NCBI GenBank assembly: GCA_049515175.1
Contig: JBEKUI010000004.1
Span: forward strand, 1 to 51,157
Length of the DNA stretch: 51,157 nucleotides
Reading direction: 5' to 3'
Source: JACQNR01 sp049515175
GTDB taxonomy: Bacteria; Acidobacteriota; Terriglobia; UBA7540
Part shown: piece after piece, positions 43,018 to 51,157 of the stretch
Numbering within the stretch: position 1 is the stretch's first letter
Layout of the letters: the number at the start of each line of letters is the position of its first letter
Notes under the pieces: model-generated
Seen by the model: only the letters and a program-made list of their open reading frames with translations
The model's database searches: none
Told to the model about the DNA's origin: nothing
Program-made: the position numbers and the translations under genes

Positions 43018-44271
43018 ATGGGACTCGCCACATTTTCGATCTACAAGTACGTGCGGACTTCCAAGGGTTGGCGCTACTGCAAGCCGATCTACGGAAAGAA
43101 CAACAAGCTCAAGCCTGACGCTGTCCTGGTGTACGGTAAGGAAGAGCTACATACCGAGGGTGCATACTACCTCAACGTGGACGGGCAGTGGGAGAAGGTG
43201 GGCACGTCCGCTGCTGTGGCCCAGGATGAGCAGAGGAAGCACCTCGCCCGGCAGCGGTACGAGAGGGAGACCGGTGAGGCGCTGCCCGAGGCCGAGCCGA
43301 AGGGCGAGCTTCTTTCCGACGCCATCGACGCCTACCTTGCGGAGCTCGAACTGAAGGTCGCCGCGAAGAACCGCCAGCCCAAGACACTCGCCGCGTCCCG
43401 GCAGGCATTGCACGAGTTCGCCGGGCAGAGCGGCATCAAGTTCGCGAGCCAAGTGACCGCCTCCGCCATCGCCAAGCACATGGCGTGGTGCATAGGGAGC
43501 AGCCCCACGAAGTCCGCCAGGACGGCAGCGAACAAGTTCTTGTTGATCCTGCAATTCTTGAAGCACACGGGATCGGTGCCGATGGTCGGGATCGGGAAGT
43601 CCGCACGCCCGCTGGGCATGAAGGACGCTCCGAGGTACGTGGAGAAGGGCGTGGAGATCTACACAGAGCAGGAGCTTGCGAAGTTCCTCTTTGCCTGCGG
43701 CGAGAGGGAAAACGCCATATTCCAGACGTTCGCCCGTGCTGGGCTTAGGGAGCACGAGCTTGCTACCCTGCGCAGGGTTGACTGCGTGTTCGGCGGGGCA
43801 TCGCCCTGCCTCAAGGTCACGGAGCGCCCCGAGTACGGCTTCACCCCAAAGTCGTATGCGATCCGCGAGGTCTCGATAGACCCAGGGCTGGCGGCTATTC
43901 TTAAGGCTTGGCTTGCCACGCACGACCACGCGCTCGTGTTCCCCACGCCGAAGCCGAGCGGCACCCTGGGGCGCCCGGGTAGCAGGGTGGACGGGCACAT
44001 CCTCAGATCATGCAAGGCGGCGGCAAAGCGTGCCGGGATGGACCCGAAGAGGTTCTGGCTCCACAAGTTTCGCGCCACGTATGCCACGCACTGCTTGAGG
44101 GAGGGTATGGACCTTGAGACGCTGCGCAAGCAGCTCGGGCACCGGGACGTGGAGTCGCTGCGGCGCTACCTTGAGGCATTGAAGGGCGAGGAGTGCGCGA
44201 AGAAGGTGGCGGAGATTTTTGCCGCCTGGCAGCAGGTCCATGAGCCAGCCCGCCGAGGGGCGGTCGTGTAG
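43018..44271 (+). CDS. Tyrosine recombinase/integrase, intact
   Basis: The 417-residue integrase has all catalytic residues visible: Arg244 (AGLREHELATL), His349-x-x-Arg352 (HKFRATYATH), His375 (LGHRD) and Tyr384 (LRRYLEAL). An Arm-like N-terminal part and a SAM-like core-binding domain (about 98-190) precede them. Codon use differs from neighbouring genes, with frequent AAG, AGG and GGG. It sits beside tRNA-Ser, whose 3' end should be its target. Unlike the recombinase at 508, it appears able to work, although most of what follows is broken. Confidence 0.93.
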   Translation: MGLATFSIYKYVRTSKGWRYCKPIYGKNNKLKPDAVLVYGKEELHTEGAYYLNVDGQWEKVGTSAAVAQDEQRKHLARQRYERETGEALPEAEPKGELLSDAIDAYLAELELKVAAKNRQPKTLAASRQALHEFAGQSGIKFASQVTASAIAKHMAWCIGSSPTKSARTAANKFLLILQFLKHTGSVPMVGIGKSARPLGMKDAPRYVEKGVEIYTEQELAKFLFACGERENAIFQTFARAGLREHELATLRRVDCVFGGASPCLKVTERPEYGFTPKSYAIREVSIDPGLAAILKAWLATHDHALVFPTPKPSGTLGRPGSRVDGHILRSCKAAAKRAGMDPKRFWLHKFRATYATHCLREGMDLETLRKQLGHRDVESLRRYLEALKGEECAKKVAEIFAAWQQVHEPARRGAVV

Positions 44272-44339
44272 CCTACTGGACTTTGACCGGACCCAGCCTC
44301 GTGGCCTCCACGAACGCCTTCTCCCTCGCGCTCTCGGCT

Positions 44340-44912
44340 TCAAACAGTTGCTAGGCCCACGCCCATTTCACGGGCCACCCGCTCCATGGGGAAGCTTTCT
44401 TCCAGACAGAGCTGCACCGCTTTGCGCCGGACCTCAAACGGGTGAGAGTGAGCATGCGGACGAATTGACCGCCGCGCCGCCCCCCTCGAGGGGCGGGTTC
44501 CCTTCCTTGGGTAGCCACAGCCAGCGCAGTCCTGACCATGGGCTTTTCTCATGCTCGATGCTCCGGCGGCAACCGCACGTCGTTGAAACCCAAGATGGGC
44601 CTTGCTATCGAAATCCATGTTGAGGCAGAGGACCCATAGGGTGGGGCCATAGCATGTAACAGCTCTGCGCAAAGACTTTCGGATTTGATTTTTCTGTGAT
44701 TCTCGTATGAGATTCACTTCGAAACTCTTACACTGCCAAATAGTAGGCCCGCAGGCCAAATCTCCTCGAAAGAGGTCCAACCCTTCATCTCCAGAGGCAC
44801 CTTCGACGTAGCGGATGTTCGCAGAGGGGTACTTCTCAGCCAAAAGCTGAAAGCATAATTGATGGAACGTCTTAGAATCTAAACCCTTGAGGTGCTGGGC
44901 GAGCAAATCCAT
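44340..44912 (-). pseudogene. Mrr-like nuclease N-terminus joined to a transposase HTH fragment
   Basis: The 190-residue frame is a chimera. Residues 1 to about 113 resemble an Mrr-type restriction endonuclease core, with Asp46 in GDEGLDLF and Gln60-x-Lys62 in IWQCKSF. From about residue 125 it changes to the N-terminal helix-turn-helix of an IS3-like transposase (FEVRRKAVQLCLEESF, VAREMGVGLATV), which stops soon after. Both parts are incomplete. The likely history is an insertion followed by deletion of the rest of both genes. Its 3' end abuts the end of the intact integrase. Confidence 0.65.
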
Positions 44913-45041
44913 TTGCGTTTTCCCAAATGTCTAAGCCTCGTGGACAAATGCGAGGGAGAGGGACTTGAATATCCTATCGTGCTCGGGGACTCAATTCAAC
45001 GCGGTCCCATATTCGAAAGCCACCAGACGTGGCTCGGGAGA

Positions 45042-45251
45042 TCAGGCGCCGCGCTTGGTGAGGATACGCCGGATGATTTCGATGCTGACTGCGAAGCGGG
45101 CCGCCAAGCCGGAAAACTCGACACCTTGGGCATGAAGGCGGCGGATTTTCTCGACTTCGGCCGCCGTCAGCTTTCCGAGCGCGGCGGGAGAGTACGGACT
45201 GCCGGGGTGTGAGAGTCGATACGCCTCAGGCTGTATGGGCATGGCGCGCAT
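45042..45251 (-). CDS. Small helix-turn-helix protein
   Basis: This is 69 residues from MRAMPIQPEA. A start at 45242 is also possible. The C-terminal half (LTAAEVEKIRRLHAQG, FSGLAARFAVSIEIIRRIL) is a resolvase-type helix-turn-helix. It lies in the element next to tRNA-Ser and is perhaps a phage or element regulator. No partner gene is intact nearby. Confidence 0.5.
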   Translation of the reverse strand: MRAMPIQPEAYRLSHPGSPYSPAALGKLTAAEVEKIRRLHAQGVEFSGLAARFAVSIEIIRRILTKRGA

Positions 45252-45395
45252 GATAATCCCACTTTGCGGGCCAGGGCAACTCAGTGGCGTTGGATGTGGT
45301 CGAAGAACGGACCAACCGGCAAGCCTCGTCCCTCGAATTCGCGCATCAGGTGTCGCCACCTGAACAACATGTCTTTGATGGACCCATACGCCGCC

Positions 45396-45896
45396 TCAAT
45401 CGCCGGTGTGCTCCTCGCTTGAGAGGCCATAAGACTCACGGATCTTGGCAAGCGTTTCTTGGAGAGATAGCTTCACGGGGCCGCGGTCAGGCCCTGCCAC
45501 CTCATGGCTGTCGGTCGGTTCGCCCCGAGCCAGCCGTTCCACTTTCACAGTTACATCCATCAAGCGCGCCACGTCAGTAGGTGTAATCCGAGATTCCCCG
45601 TTCTGAGCTTTGGCTAGAAGTGATTCCAATTCCCTTACCACAATGTTTTGCCCGAGAATCGCGATCTTCGCGTGGCGTTCATGCATCGCCCGACGCTCTT
45701 TTTCTTGTTGCAGGCGGCGCTGGTACTCAAAGTGATCGTCATATTTCTCACATCTTTCGACCCATCGCCACTTCGAAGACCACCGCATTAGCTGACGCAG
45801 TAGTGACGTACAACCGTCGCCTTTCTCCATCTGCCTTAGAGACCGACCCACGCCCATGTCCCGGTAAAGGCAGAAGTGGGCGTATGCCTTTGAAGG
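45396..45896 (-). pseudogene. Phage small-terminase-like gene, 5' end lost
   Basis: The supported part of this frame runs from about 45896 down to the stop at 45396. It reads SKAYAHFCLYRDMGVGRSLR, KWRWVERCEKYDDHFEYQ, a charged coiled coil (QEKERRAMHERHAKIA) and a polar tail. This arrangement is common in phage small terminase-like proteins. The frame stays open to 46121, but there it runs antisense to an IS91-type remnant, so the true N-terminus was probably removed by that insertion. Confidence 0.5.
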
Positions 45897-46276
45897 GAGG
45901 GTCGCCAAGTCACCTTCCGCTGGAGAGACTCCGCTCACGGCAGCGCCTGATGACCCTTGGGGTCGAGGAGTTCTTGCGCCGCTTCCTGCTCCACCTCCTG
46001 CCCCCAGGCTTCGTGCGCATCCGGCACTTCGGCTTTCTGGCCCATCGTCGCCGCGCGGCCTCCTTGCCAATCTGTTTCCGGTTCCTGGGACCCACCGACT
46101 TGCCGCCCGCACAACAACCAAAGCCCGGGGAGGACGAAGGCTGGTCGACCACGTTGCCTTCTTCTTCCCCGTGGTCCTGCCCCCAGTGTGGCGGCCCGAT
46201 GATCATCCTGGAGCGCCTCACGGCGGCTGAGATGTGCCTGCGCTCTCCACCGCTCTCCCTCGCCAGGGTCTCATGA
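45893..46276 (+). mobile_element. IS91-family transposase remnant (C-terminal end)
   Basis: The translation reads GRQVTFRWRDSAHGSA in one frame. After a frameshift near 45945 it continues LMTLGVEEFLRRFLLHLLP, GFVRIRHFGFLAHRRRA and a zinc-ribbon-like CPQCGGPMIILERLTAAEM, ending at the stop at 46274-46276. These are the hallmark C-terminal blocks of IS91-type (Y2) transposases. The catalytic N-terminal two-tyrosine region is absent. It meets the phage-type gene fragment at about 45893. Confidence 0.75.
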
Positions 46277-46828
46277 AATACTGCCCCCCGACTCTAAAGC
46301 GTCATGGACACCCGTCCGGCACCCGCCTTCGTGTGCCTCGCCATGGGCGGCCAACGGATCCACCCTCGGCGAATCAGTTCCTACTGCGCCTGATCCACTC
46401 CTGGTCGACGCCCGTTCCACACTTCATGGTACCGAGACAGTCATCGTCCTCGCTCATCCAGTTCCCACAGGGGCCTCTGAACCCTATTCAAAACGCATAA
46501 TCCCCGCGTCCGCCGCACGGGCGGCTTCCTTCAAGTCGCTGTATCGAAAGCGCCCGGTCGGAAATCACACTCCGCTCCTGTAACTAAGTTCAGCCGGGCG
46601 CCTCCGATACAGCCCTAAGACTTCTCAGGCCGAATCCCAAGATTGGATCGCTACTGTCCCGCCGACGGCGATTTGCAAGGATTCGACCTGGGTGAGCAGG
46701 GTCCGGATTGTATCAAAACTAACAACCCCGTTATCGGCTAGTACGTCGTCCGGGAGGAGCGCTCATGCATGACCAGTGACAGACCCTGAGCCCCGGTTGT
46801 CGCGCGCGAACCGTTCGGCAAAGCATGC
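46277..46828. other. Non-coding stretch after the IS91-type remnant
   Basis: Short frames are present, but none has a ribosome-binding site or a recognisable family. The first 200 bp are probably the non-coding end of the IS91-type element, judging by position. No copy of the tRNA-Ser 3' end was seen here, so the right limit of the element is not marked by an evident attachment repeat. Confidence 0.45.
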
Positions 46829-47848
46829 TTACTGCCGTTCTACAACCAGAACCGCAAATGTTCCCGGCTTCGGTCGCAGTCGAGCCCTTTGCCCGTTCGC
46901 TGAAGGTTCGGACTCCATCTCCGCGGCGGATAGGAATATCCGCTTGGACTTCGGATCGAACGCCATCGTTTTTGCGCTCTTCTGAGTTTGAATGTCGCCG
47001 ACGGACTCATATTCGTTCGGGCTTTTCTGGCGGATCACCGACACTGTGCCGCCACCGTTGGAGGCGAAGATCAACTTGTTTTCCGCATCAAAGGTGACTG
47101 CATCGACCCTTTCGCCGATCGGAAGAGTCGTGATCACCCTGCCGCTGTTGGCGTCCATAACCGCGAGCACCTTGCTCCTGCAGCCGATGAAAAGCCGCGA
47201 GGTAGAAACGTCCATGGCCATTCCGGTGGGGGTCTCACACCCAGTGATCGGCCATTTCTGTTTGACGGTCAGGGCCAGCGGATCAAAGCTGGCCACCATC
47301 GCCTCTTTTTCCAGGTTTACGAATCCTGTGCCTTTTCCATCGAGGACGGCAGCCTCCGCCCCGCCGCCCAGATCGATCTTTCCGATCACTTCTCCCTTTG
47401 CCGGATCAATGGCGGTGACTACGGCCGCATCCCCGTGGCAGACCATGACTCGTTTGTTTTGTCGATCATAGAAGACAAAGTCCGGATCCTCCGGAACAGA
47501 GATGATTTTGATGGTCTTGAAGGTGTCCGTGTCGAAAACCGATAGGGTCGCGTTTCTACCGTTGGTCGTGAATCCACGATGCAGGTCTGGAACGATGGCA
47601 ATGCCGTGTACGCCCGGCGTGTCTTCAATCTTTCCCAGCACGTTTCCGGTGGCAGCGTCGAGAACATTCACCTCCGTCCCGTGCGAGACATAAAGCCGAT
47701 TCGAAGAGCCATCGAATACGATGTAGTCGAAACCGCCATCGCCCGGAACTGGATACCTTTTCGTCAGTTTGAACCCTGGAGCGTCTGCAGCCACGCAGAG
47801 CGCGGCCAGTGAAAGGACAATTACCCATAATCGCAGGAAAGTTTTCAT
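46829..47848 (-). CDS. Exported YncE-like beta-propeller protein
   Basis: The 339-residue protein has a signal peptide (LWVIVLSLAALCVAAD) and repeated propeller blades of the YncE/40-residue type (SNRLYVSHGTEVNVLDAATG, RLFIGCRSKVLAVMDANSG, KLIFASNGGGTVSVI). Such proteins are periplasmic or secreted, with poorly known ligands, and some bind DNA. It lies in the same orientation as the metallophosphoesterase and TonB-dependent receptor genes, with gaps that suggest separate transcription. Confidence 0.92.
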   Translation of the reverse strand: MKTFLRLWVIVLSLAALCVAADAPGFKLTKRYPVPGDGGFDYIVFDGSSNRLYVSHGTEVNVLDAATGNVLGKIEDTPGVHGIAIVPDLHRGFTTNGRNATLSVFDTDTFKTIKIISVPEDPDFVFYDRQNKRVMVCHGDAAVVTAIDPAKGEVIGKIDLGGGAEAAVLDGKGTGFVNLEKEAMVASFDPLALTVKQKWPITGCETPTGMAMDVSTSRLFIGCRSKVLAVMDANSGRVITTLPIGERVDAVTFDAENKLIFASNGGGTVSVIRQKSPNEYESVGDIQTQKSAKTMAFDPKSKRIFLSAAEMESEPSANGQRARLRPKPGTFAVLVVERQ

Positions 47849-48027
47849 CGCTCGTCAATCTCCTTAAAGGTTCCTCGAAGGACGTCAGTCGGACTTTGGT
47901 TCAACCACCAGTCTCACGACTATATTCGATATCTTGCCCTTTGACTAAGTATTCTGGGTAGGCCAGTCTCTTCACATCCCATGGACGGCTGAGGCCGTCT
48001 CCAAGCCTCCCAAGAGGAAAGGCAATT

Positions 48028-49062
48028 TTACTTTGCTTTCCCGGACGGCCCGGAGTCGCCCGCCCCGTGGATCTCGAAATGGTCCCTCTCCTGCCATGCG
48101 GGAGTGGCGGCGTCGGGGTCGGCGACCCGGACCATCGTTCCTGTCAAGTTCTCTCCATCCAGCACAAATCTCACATAGTGGTAGTTCGGGAATCCGGAGT
48201 CCTGGTAAAGATCCGCAGGGCCACGCGCGATAGGACGAGGCTTGGCCCCTCCGCCGCCCGACACCAGATACACAATGCCATCCTGCAAGAACCGTTCGTA
48301 GTTGTGGATGTGCCCGCTGGCCACTACGAAACGCGCGCGTGACTTCTCCGGCGCCTGGGCCAGGACTTCGGCCAGAGAATGCTCGTTTGGGCGGCCGTTG
48401 TGGCTGGCATCCCCATTCTCCTGCACGTCAACAATGGGCGGATGATGGAGGTTGAAGAAAACAAAGCGCACTGTCGGGGGCAGACTCGCGAGCTGAGCCT
48501 GTATCCAGGCGATCTGCTCACTGCCTGCCAACAAGGATAAATTGCTGTCGAGGTTGAGAACATAAACGGAACTTCCGAGCTGCGCGGAATACCATCGTCG
48601 ACCCTCAAGCTCAGGGAAAGCTTTCCACCAGTTCTCCAGACACTGCTGCTTGCTCGAGCCGCCCGAGAATTCGTGATTGCCGAGCGCCGGATATATGTAA
48701 AGGTGAGCGTCTCGCCAGATCTGGGTCTCGCTACGGTAGTCATCGTAGTCGCTGGCCTGGCAGCCATGCCAGGTTACATCGCCGCTCAGCAGCACGGCGT
48801 CCGGTTTTTCGGCGGCAACTTGATCCACTAACCAGCGGCGCACCTTGGGATTCGTCGCCGAGGTCTGGCTGGGATCCGTGAAGCGCATGTCACCGTAGAC
48901 GATGATCCGTAGCGGGTGGGAGAGGTCTCTATCGCTCCGGTGAAAATCCGGGCCACTGGCTGGCGCCGCAAACAAGGCAGGGCGTGGGTTAAGGCCGATA
49001 CCCGCCAAAAGGCTGCCGACCACCATGAAAATCAAAAACAGACGAAGGCAATTGCGACGCAT
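48028..49062 (-). CDS. Exported metallophosphoesterase
   Basis: This is 344 residues from MRRNCLRLFLIF, the start that gives a signal peptide. The five metal-binding blocks of calcineurin-like phosphoesterases are seen in order: YGDMRF, LLSGDVTWH, ALGNHEF, NLHHPP and ASGHIHNYERF. It is probably a periplasmic acid phosphatase or phosphodiesterase. The frame is open 27 codons upstream without similarity. Confidence 0.93.
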   Translation of the reverse strand: MRRNCLRLFLIFMVVGSLLAGIGLNPRPALFAAPASGPDFHRSDRDLSHPLRIIVYGDMRFTDPSQTSATNPKVRRWLVDQVAAEKPDAVLLSGDVTWHGCQASDYDDYRSETQIWRDAHLYIYPALGNHEFSGGSSKQQCLENWWKAFPELEGRRWYSAQLGSSVYVLNLDSNLSLLAGSEQIAWIQAQLASLPPTVRFVFFNLHHPPIVDVQENGDASHNGRPNEHSLAEVLAQAPEKSRARFVVASGHIHNYERFLQDGIVYLVSGGGGAKPRPIARGPADLYQDSGFPNYHYVRFVLDGENLTGTMVRVADPDAATPAWQERDHFEIHGAGDSGPSGKAK

Positions 49063-49208
49063 AGTTATGAATCCTTTACCTCGGTGGATATGAAAGACCT
49101 GGATTCCAACCAACTGCCATCCGCCCGGGGCCTTGGCGGCCAAGCAGTCCCGATTCAGGAACTGCTTTGCCGTGCTGAGGCCCTGCCACGGGCGCGCGCC
49201 AGGTCGGC

Positions 49209-51157
49209 CTAGAATTCAGCCCGGAACATGAACTCGAAGCGGCGGGGCGCGCCAGATCCCGTCGCACCATCGTTCAGGATATCGGTGATCGTCCCAAACG
49301 ATGACTTGCTGATGTTACTGGCTGGATTAGCATATTGCGGGTGGTTGAACAGGTTGAAGGCCGTGGCGCGGAAGTTCATGGCCAGGCGCTCGGTGATTCT
49401 GAAACTCTTCTGCAATGTTGTGTCAAGTTCGTACGCTTTGGGACCAAATGCGGCGTAACGGCCCAGGTTACCCCACGTGAATTTCGCGGGATTCGAGAAT
49501 GCGTCGGGGTTGAACCAGCCGTCGATGGAGGGATTCGCCGCGTAGATTGACATTCCCGGAACCAAGTCCGGGCGCTGGCTCGACGTGTTGCCGTCCAGCA
49601 TCGCTGAGGATTTACGCGTCATCGAGATATTGAGAGGGAGCCCGGTGCGGGCGGAAGCGATACCGGACACTTCCCATCCTCCGAAAATTTGGAGGCGTCG
49701 GTAATTCCGTGCGACCACATGTAGTTCGACTGGAATGAGAATCCCCTTACGAACCGGCGTTGCAGGGTGACCTGCAAGGCGTTGAAGTGGTCGTTGCCAG
49801 TGTTCGTCTTAAGGCCGAACTGTCCGAAGCCGGCCAGCGGGCGCGTGCCCGTCGCGGGGTCAATCAAATTGACTTGGTACTTGTCGAAGAGGTGCGTCCC
49901 CTTGCCGCCCACGTAGCCAACCTGCAAGAGGAAGTTTTGCGGCAATTCCTCCTGGACCATGAAATCCCATTGGTCGTAAGAAAGGTCCTTCCGGTGGCGA
50001 TCAACCGCCTTGGGGCTGAAGAGTTGGAAAGCCGGATCTAAGAAGGGGGCTAGTGGAAAGGACAGATTGGGGACATCCGACGAGGACCACGAATAACGAG
50101 GCACGGCGCTCTCCGCCGCGTCGCTGAAATCGTCATTCTGGTTGCCGCCGTAGTATATCCCGAAGCCGGTGCGGATGTTGGTCTTGCCATGGAACATGGC
50201 GGGCGACCACGCCAGGCCGATGCGCGGGCCCCAATCATTTCTGTCAGGGTAGTAGTACGGCGTGCCCTTCGGGCAGAATCCGCTGCAACCCACGATGTCG
50301 ACTATCGCATAGCGGTTGTGAACTTCATGCATCACCGAGTAGTACTCGTAACGCAGGCCGAGGTTCAGCGTGAGTGCGGGAGTCACCTTAAAGTCGTCCT
50401 GGAAATAGCCCTGGTAGAAGGTGCGGCGGTTGCCCCTCACCCCTTCGCCCACAAGGTACTCCGCGTCTGCCGCGGTGTTGTTGATGAAGTCGTCTGCCGT
50501 GTCGTAACTGACGGTAGAAGTCGTGAGAGTGTTGCCGGAGTTGTTCAGGCGGATGCGCCGGATGTCCACGCCCAGCTTGAGGGTGTGACGCCCACGAACC
50601 ATAGTCAAGTTGTCCATGTAACCAAACGTGGTGCCCACTTCGGTGTCGAGTGAGGTATCGCTCACGCCGTCGAAAGGACCGGGACTCGCCGCGATGGGCG
50701 CAGTCCCATAAGTCCAGTTGTGATAGTTCGCCCGGTTGATCCCGAATTTCACTTCGTTGACGGTGGTCGGCGAGAAGGTGTGCAACATCTGCAACACATA
50801 GTTGGTAGGCCTGTGGGGGATGACGTTGTGGGTTCCCAGCGCGTCTTGAGGACTGTCGATGTACGCGTCATCGATGTTATACCGGAAGTAAGCCGTGGTG
50901 CGGTCGTTGAACCGGTAGTCGAAGCGGAACATGCCGGCGTCTTCACGGACCGTGTCGGTGGCCACCTTGGTGACCTGGTCGGTGATGTCGTCGACCGGGG
51001 TCTGTCCCAACGGATAGGCGTCCAGGATGGGCTTCAGCACTGGCGATGTCGCGAGCACCTGGGCGCGATACGCAGCGTTCGGAACGAAGTTGATGAAAGT
51101 CTGGCCTAGGCTCTGACGCAAGCCCTCGTAGTTCGTGTAGAAGAACGCCTTGTCCTT
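49209..51157 (-). pseudogene. Oar-like TonB-dependent receptor, frameshifted, runs off the window
   Basis: The reading frame enters from the right edge (KDKAFFYTNYEGLRQ, complement of 51157 onwards) and encodes the barrel of an Oar-like TonB-dependent receptor (SPTTVNEVKFGINRANY, FQDDFKVTPALTLNLGLRYE). At about 49690 the frame breaks after NYMWSHGITDAS. The family resumes in another frame at IFGGWEVSGIASARTGLPLN and runs to the terminal FEFMFRAEF. The strand block normally found between these segments (some tens of residues) is also missing, so this is a deletion with a frameshift rather than a single-base error. These receptors import glycans or other large solutes in Acidobacteriota. Confidence 0.85.

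Noticed and set aside
45620..46276. A single 218-residue plus-strand gene
   Set aside because: Only its last 110 residues belong to the IS91 transposase family. The first part is antisense to the phage-type gene, so the frame is not one gene.
42921..51157. Second copy of the tRNA-Ser 3' end as a right attachment site
   Set aside because: I looked for the T-loop and acceptor sequence (TTCGAATCC, CCCTCTCCG) downstream and found no convincing match. It may be outside the window or lost.

Overview
The window is a GC-rich (about 60% by eye) bacterial chromosome segment. The organism is most likely an acidobacterium or a close relative. The evidence is an Oar-like TonB-dependent receptor at the right edge, secreted glycosidase-like proteins, a Tat-exported sugar isomerase-like protein, and tandem FtsX/MacB-type permeases. 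That placement is inference; no rRNA gene is present to confirm it.

Layout. (1) 1-1659 is the end of an integrated element: a 36-bp perfect palindrome, a 54-residue KGG-like protein with its own promoter, and a tyrosine recombinase broken by two frameshifts, all ending against the 3' end of a tRNA-Lys(CTT) gene. (2) 2087-6405 holds a nonsense-truncated glycosidase and a large exported protein with a six-hairpin-like domain. (3) 6697-9253 carries a short-chain dehydrogenase and formate-tetrahydrofolate ligase. (4) 9549-20613 is one compact minus-strand operon of twelve genes. It encodes a cNMP-binding protein, the four subunits of a group 3b-type NAD(P)-linked [NiFe] hydrogenase, its endopeptidase, and the full HypC, D, E, A, B, F maturation set. 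A good sigma-54 (-24/-12) promoter lies just upstream. (5) 20927-24426 has an esterase, formyl-THF deformylase (PurU) and a TrpB2-type tryptophan synthase. (6) 24622-40934 is a 16-kb plus-strand export region. An FhlA-like GAF-GAF-AAA+-Fis activator is followed by an STAS-TolC fusion, an EmrA-like adaptor, a cytidylate-kinase-like protein and an EmrB-like MFS pump. These are followed by five tandem FtsX/MacB-type permeases, a second adaptor and a single ABC ATPase. (7) 41143-42701 has a Tat-exported TIM-barrel protein and TadA. (8) 42827-46300 is tRNA-Ser(CGA) followed by an intact tyrosine recombinase and wreckage: an Mrr-like nuclease fragment, a transposase HTH fragment, a phage-type gene fragment and an IS91-type remnant. 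(9) 46829-51157 has a YncE-like beta-propeller, a metallophosphoesterase and a damaged TonB-dependent receptor.

How the genes may work together. The hydrogenase couples H2 to NAD(P)H, and its operon carries every dedicated maturation factor. Fhs and PurU are the two directions of formate exchange with the folate C1 pool. The sigma-54 activator lies between two sigma-54-like promoters, one for the hydrogenase and one for the efflux operon. A 20-bp dyad at its own stop codon sits about 115 bp upstream of the efflux promoter, the usual place for an enhancer. The most unusual candidate system is the export region. It has a cytoplasmic STAS domain fused ahead of the signal peptide of an outer-membrane channel, a nucleotide-kinase-like protein between adaptor and pump, and five permeases served by one ATPase.
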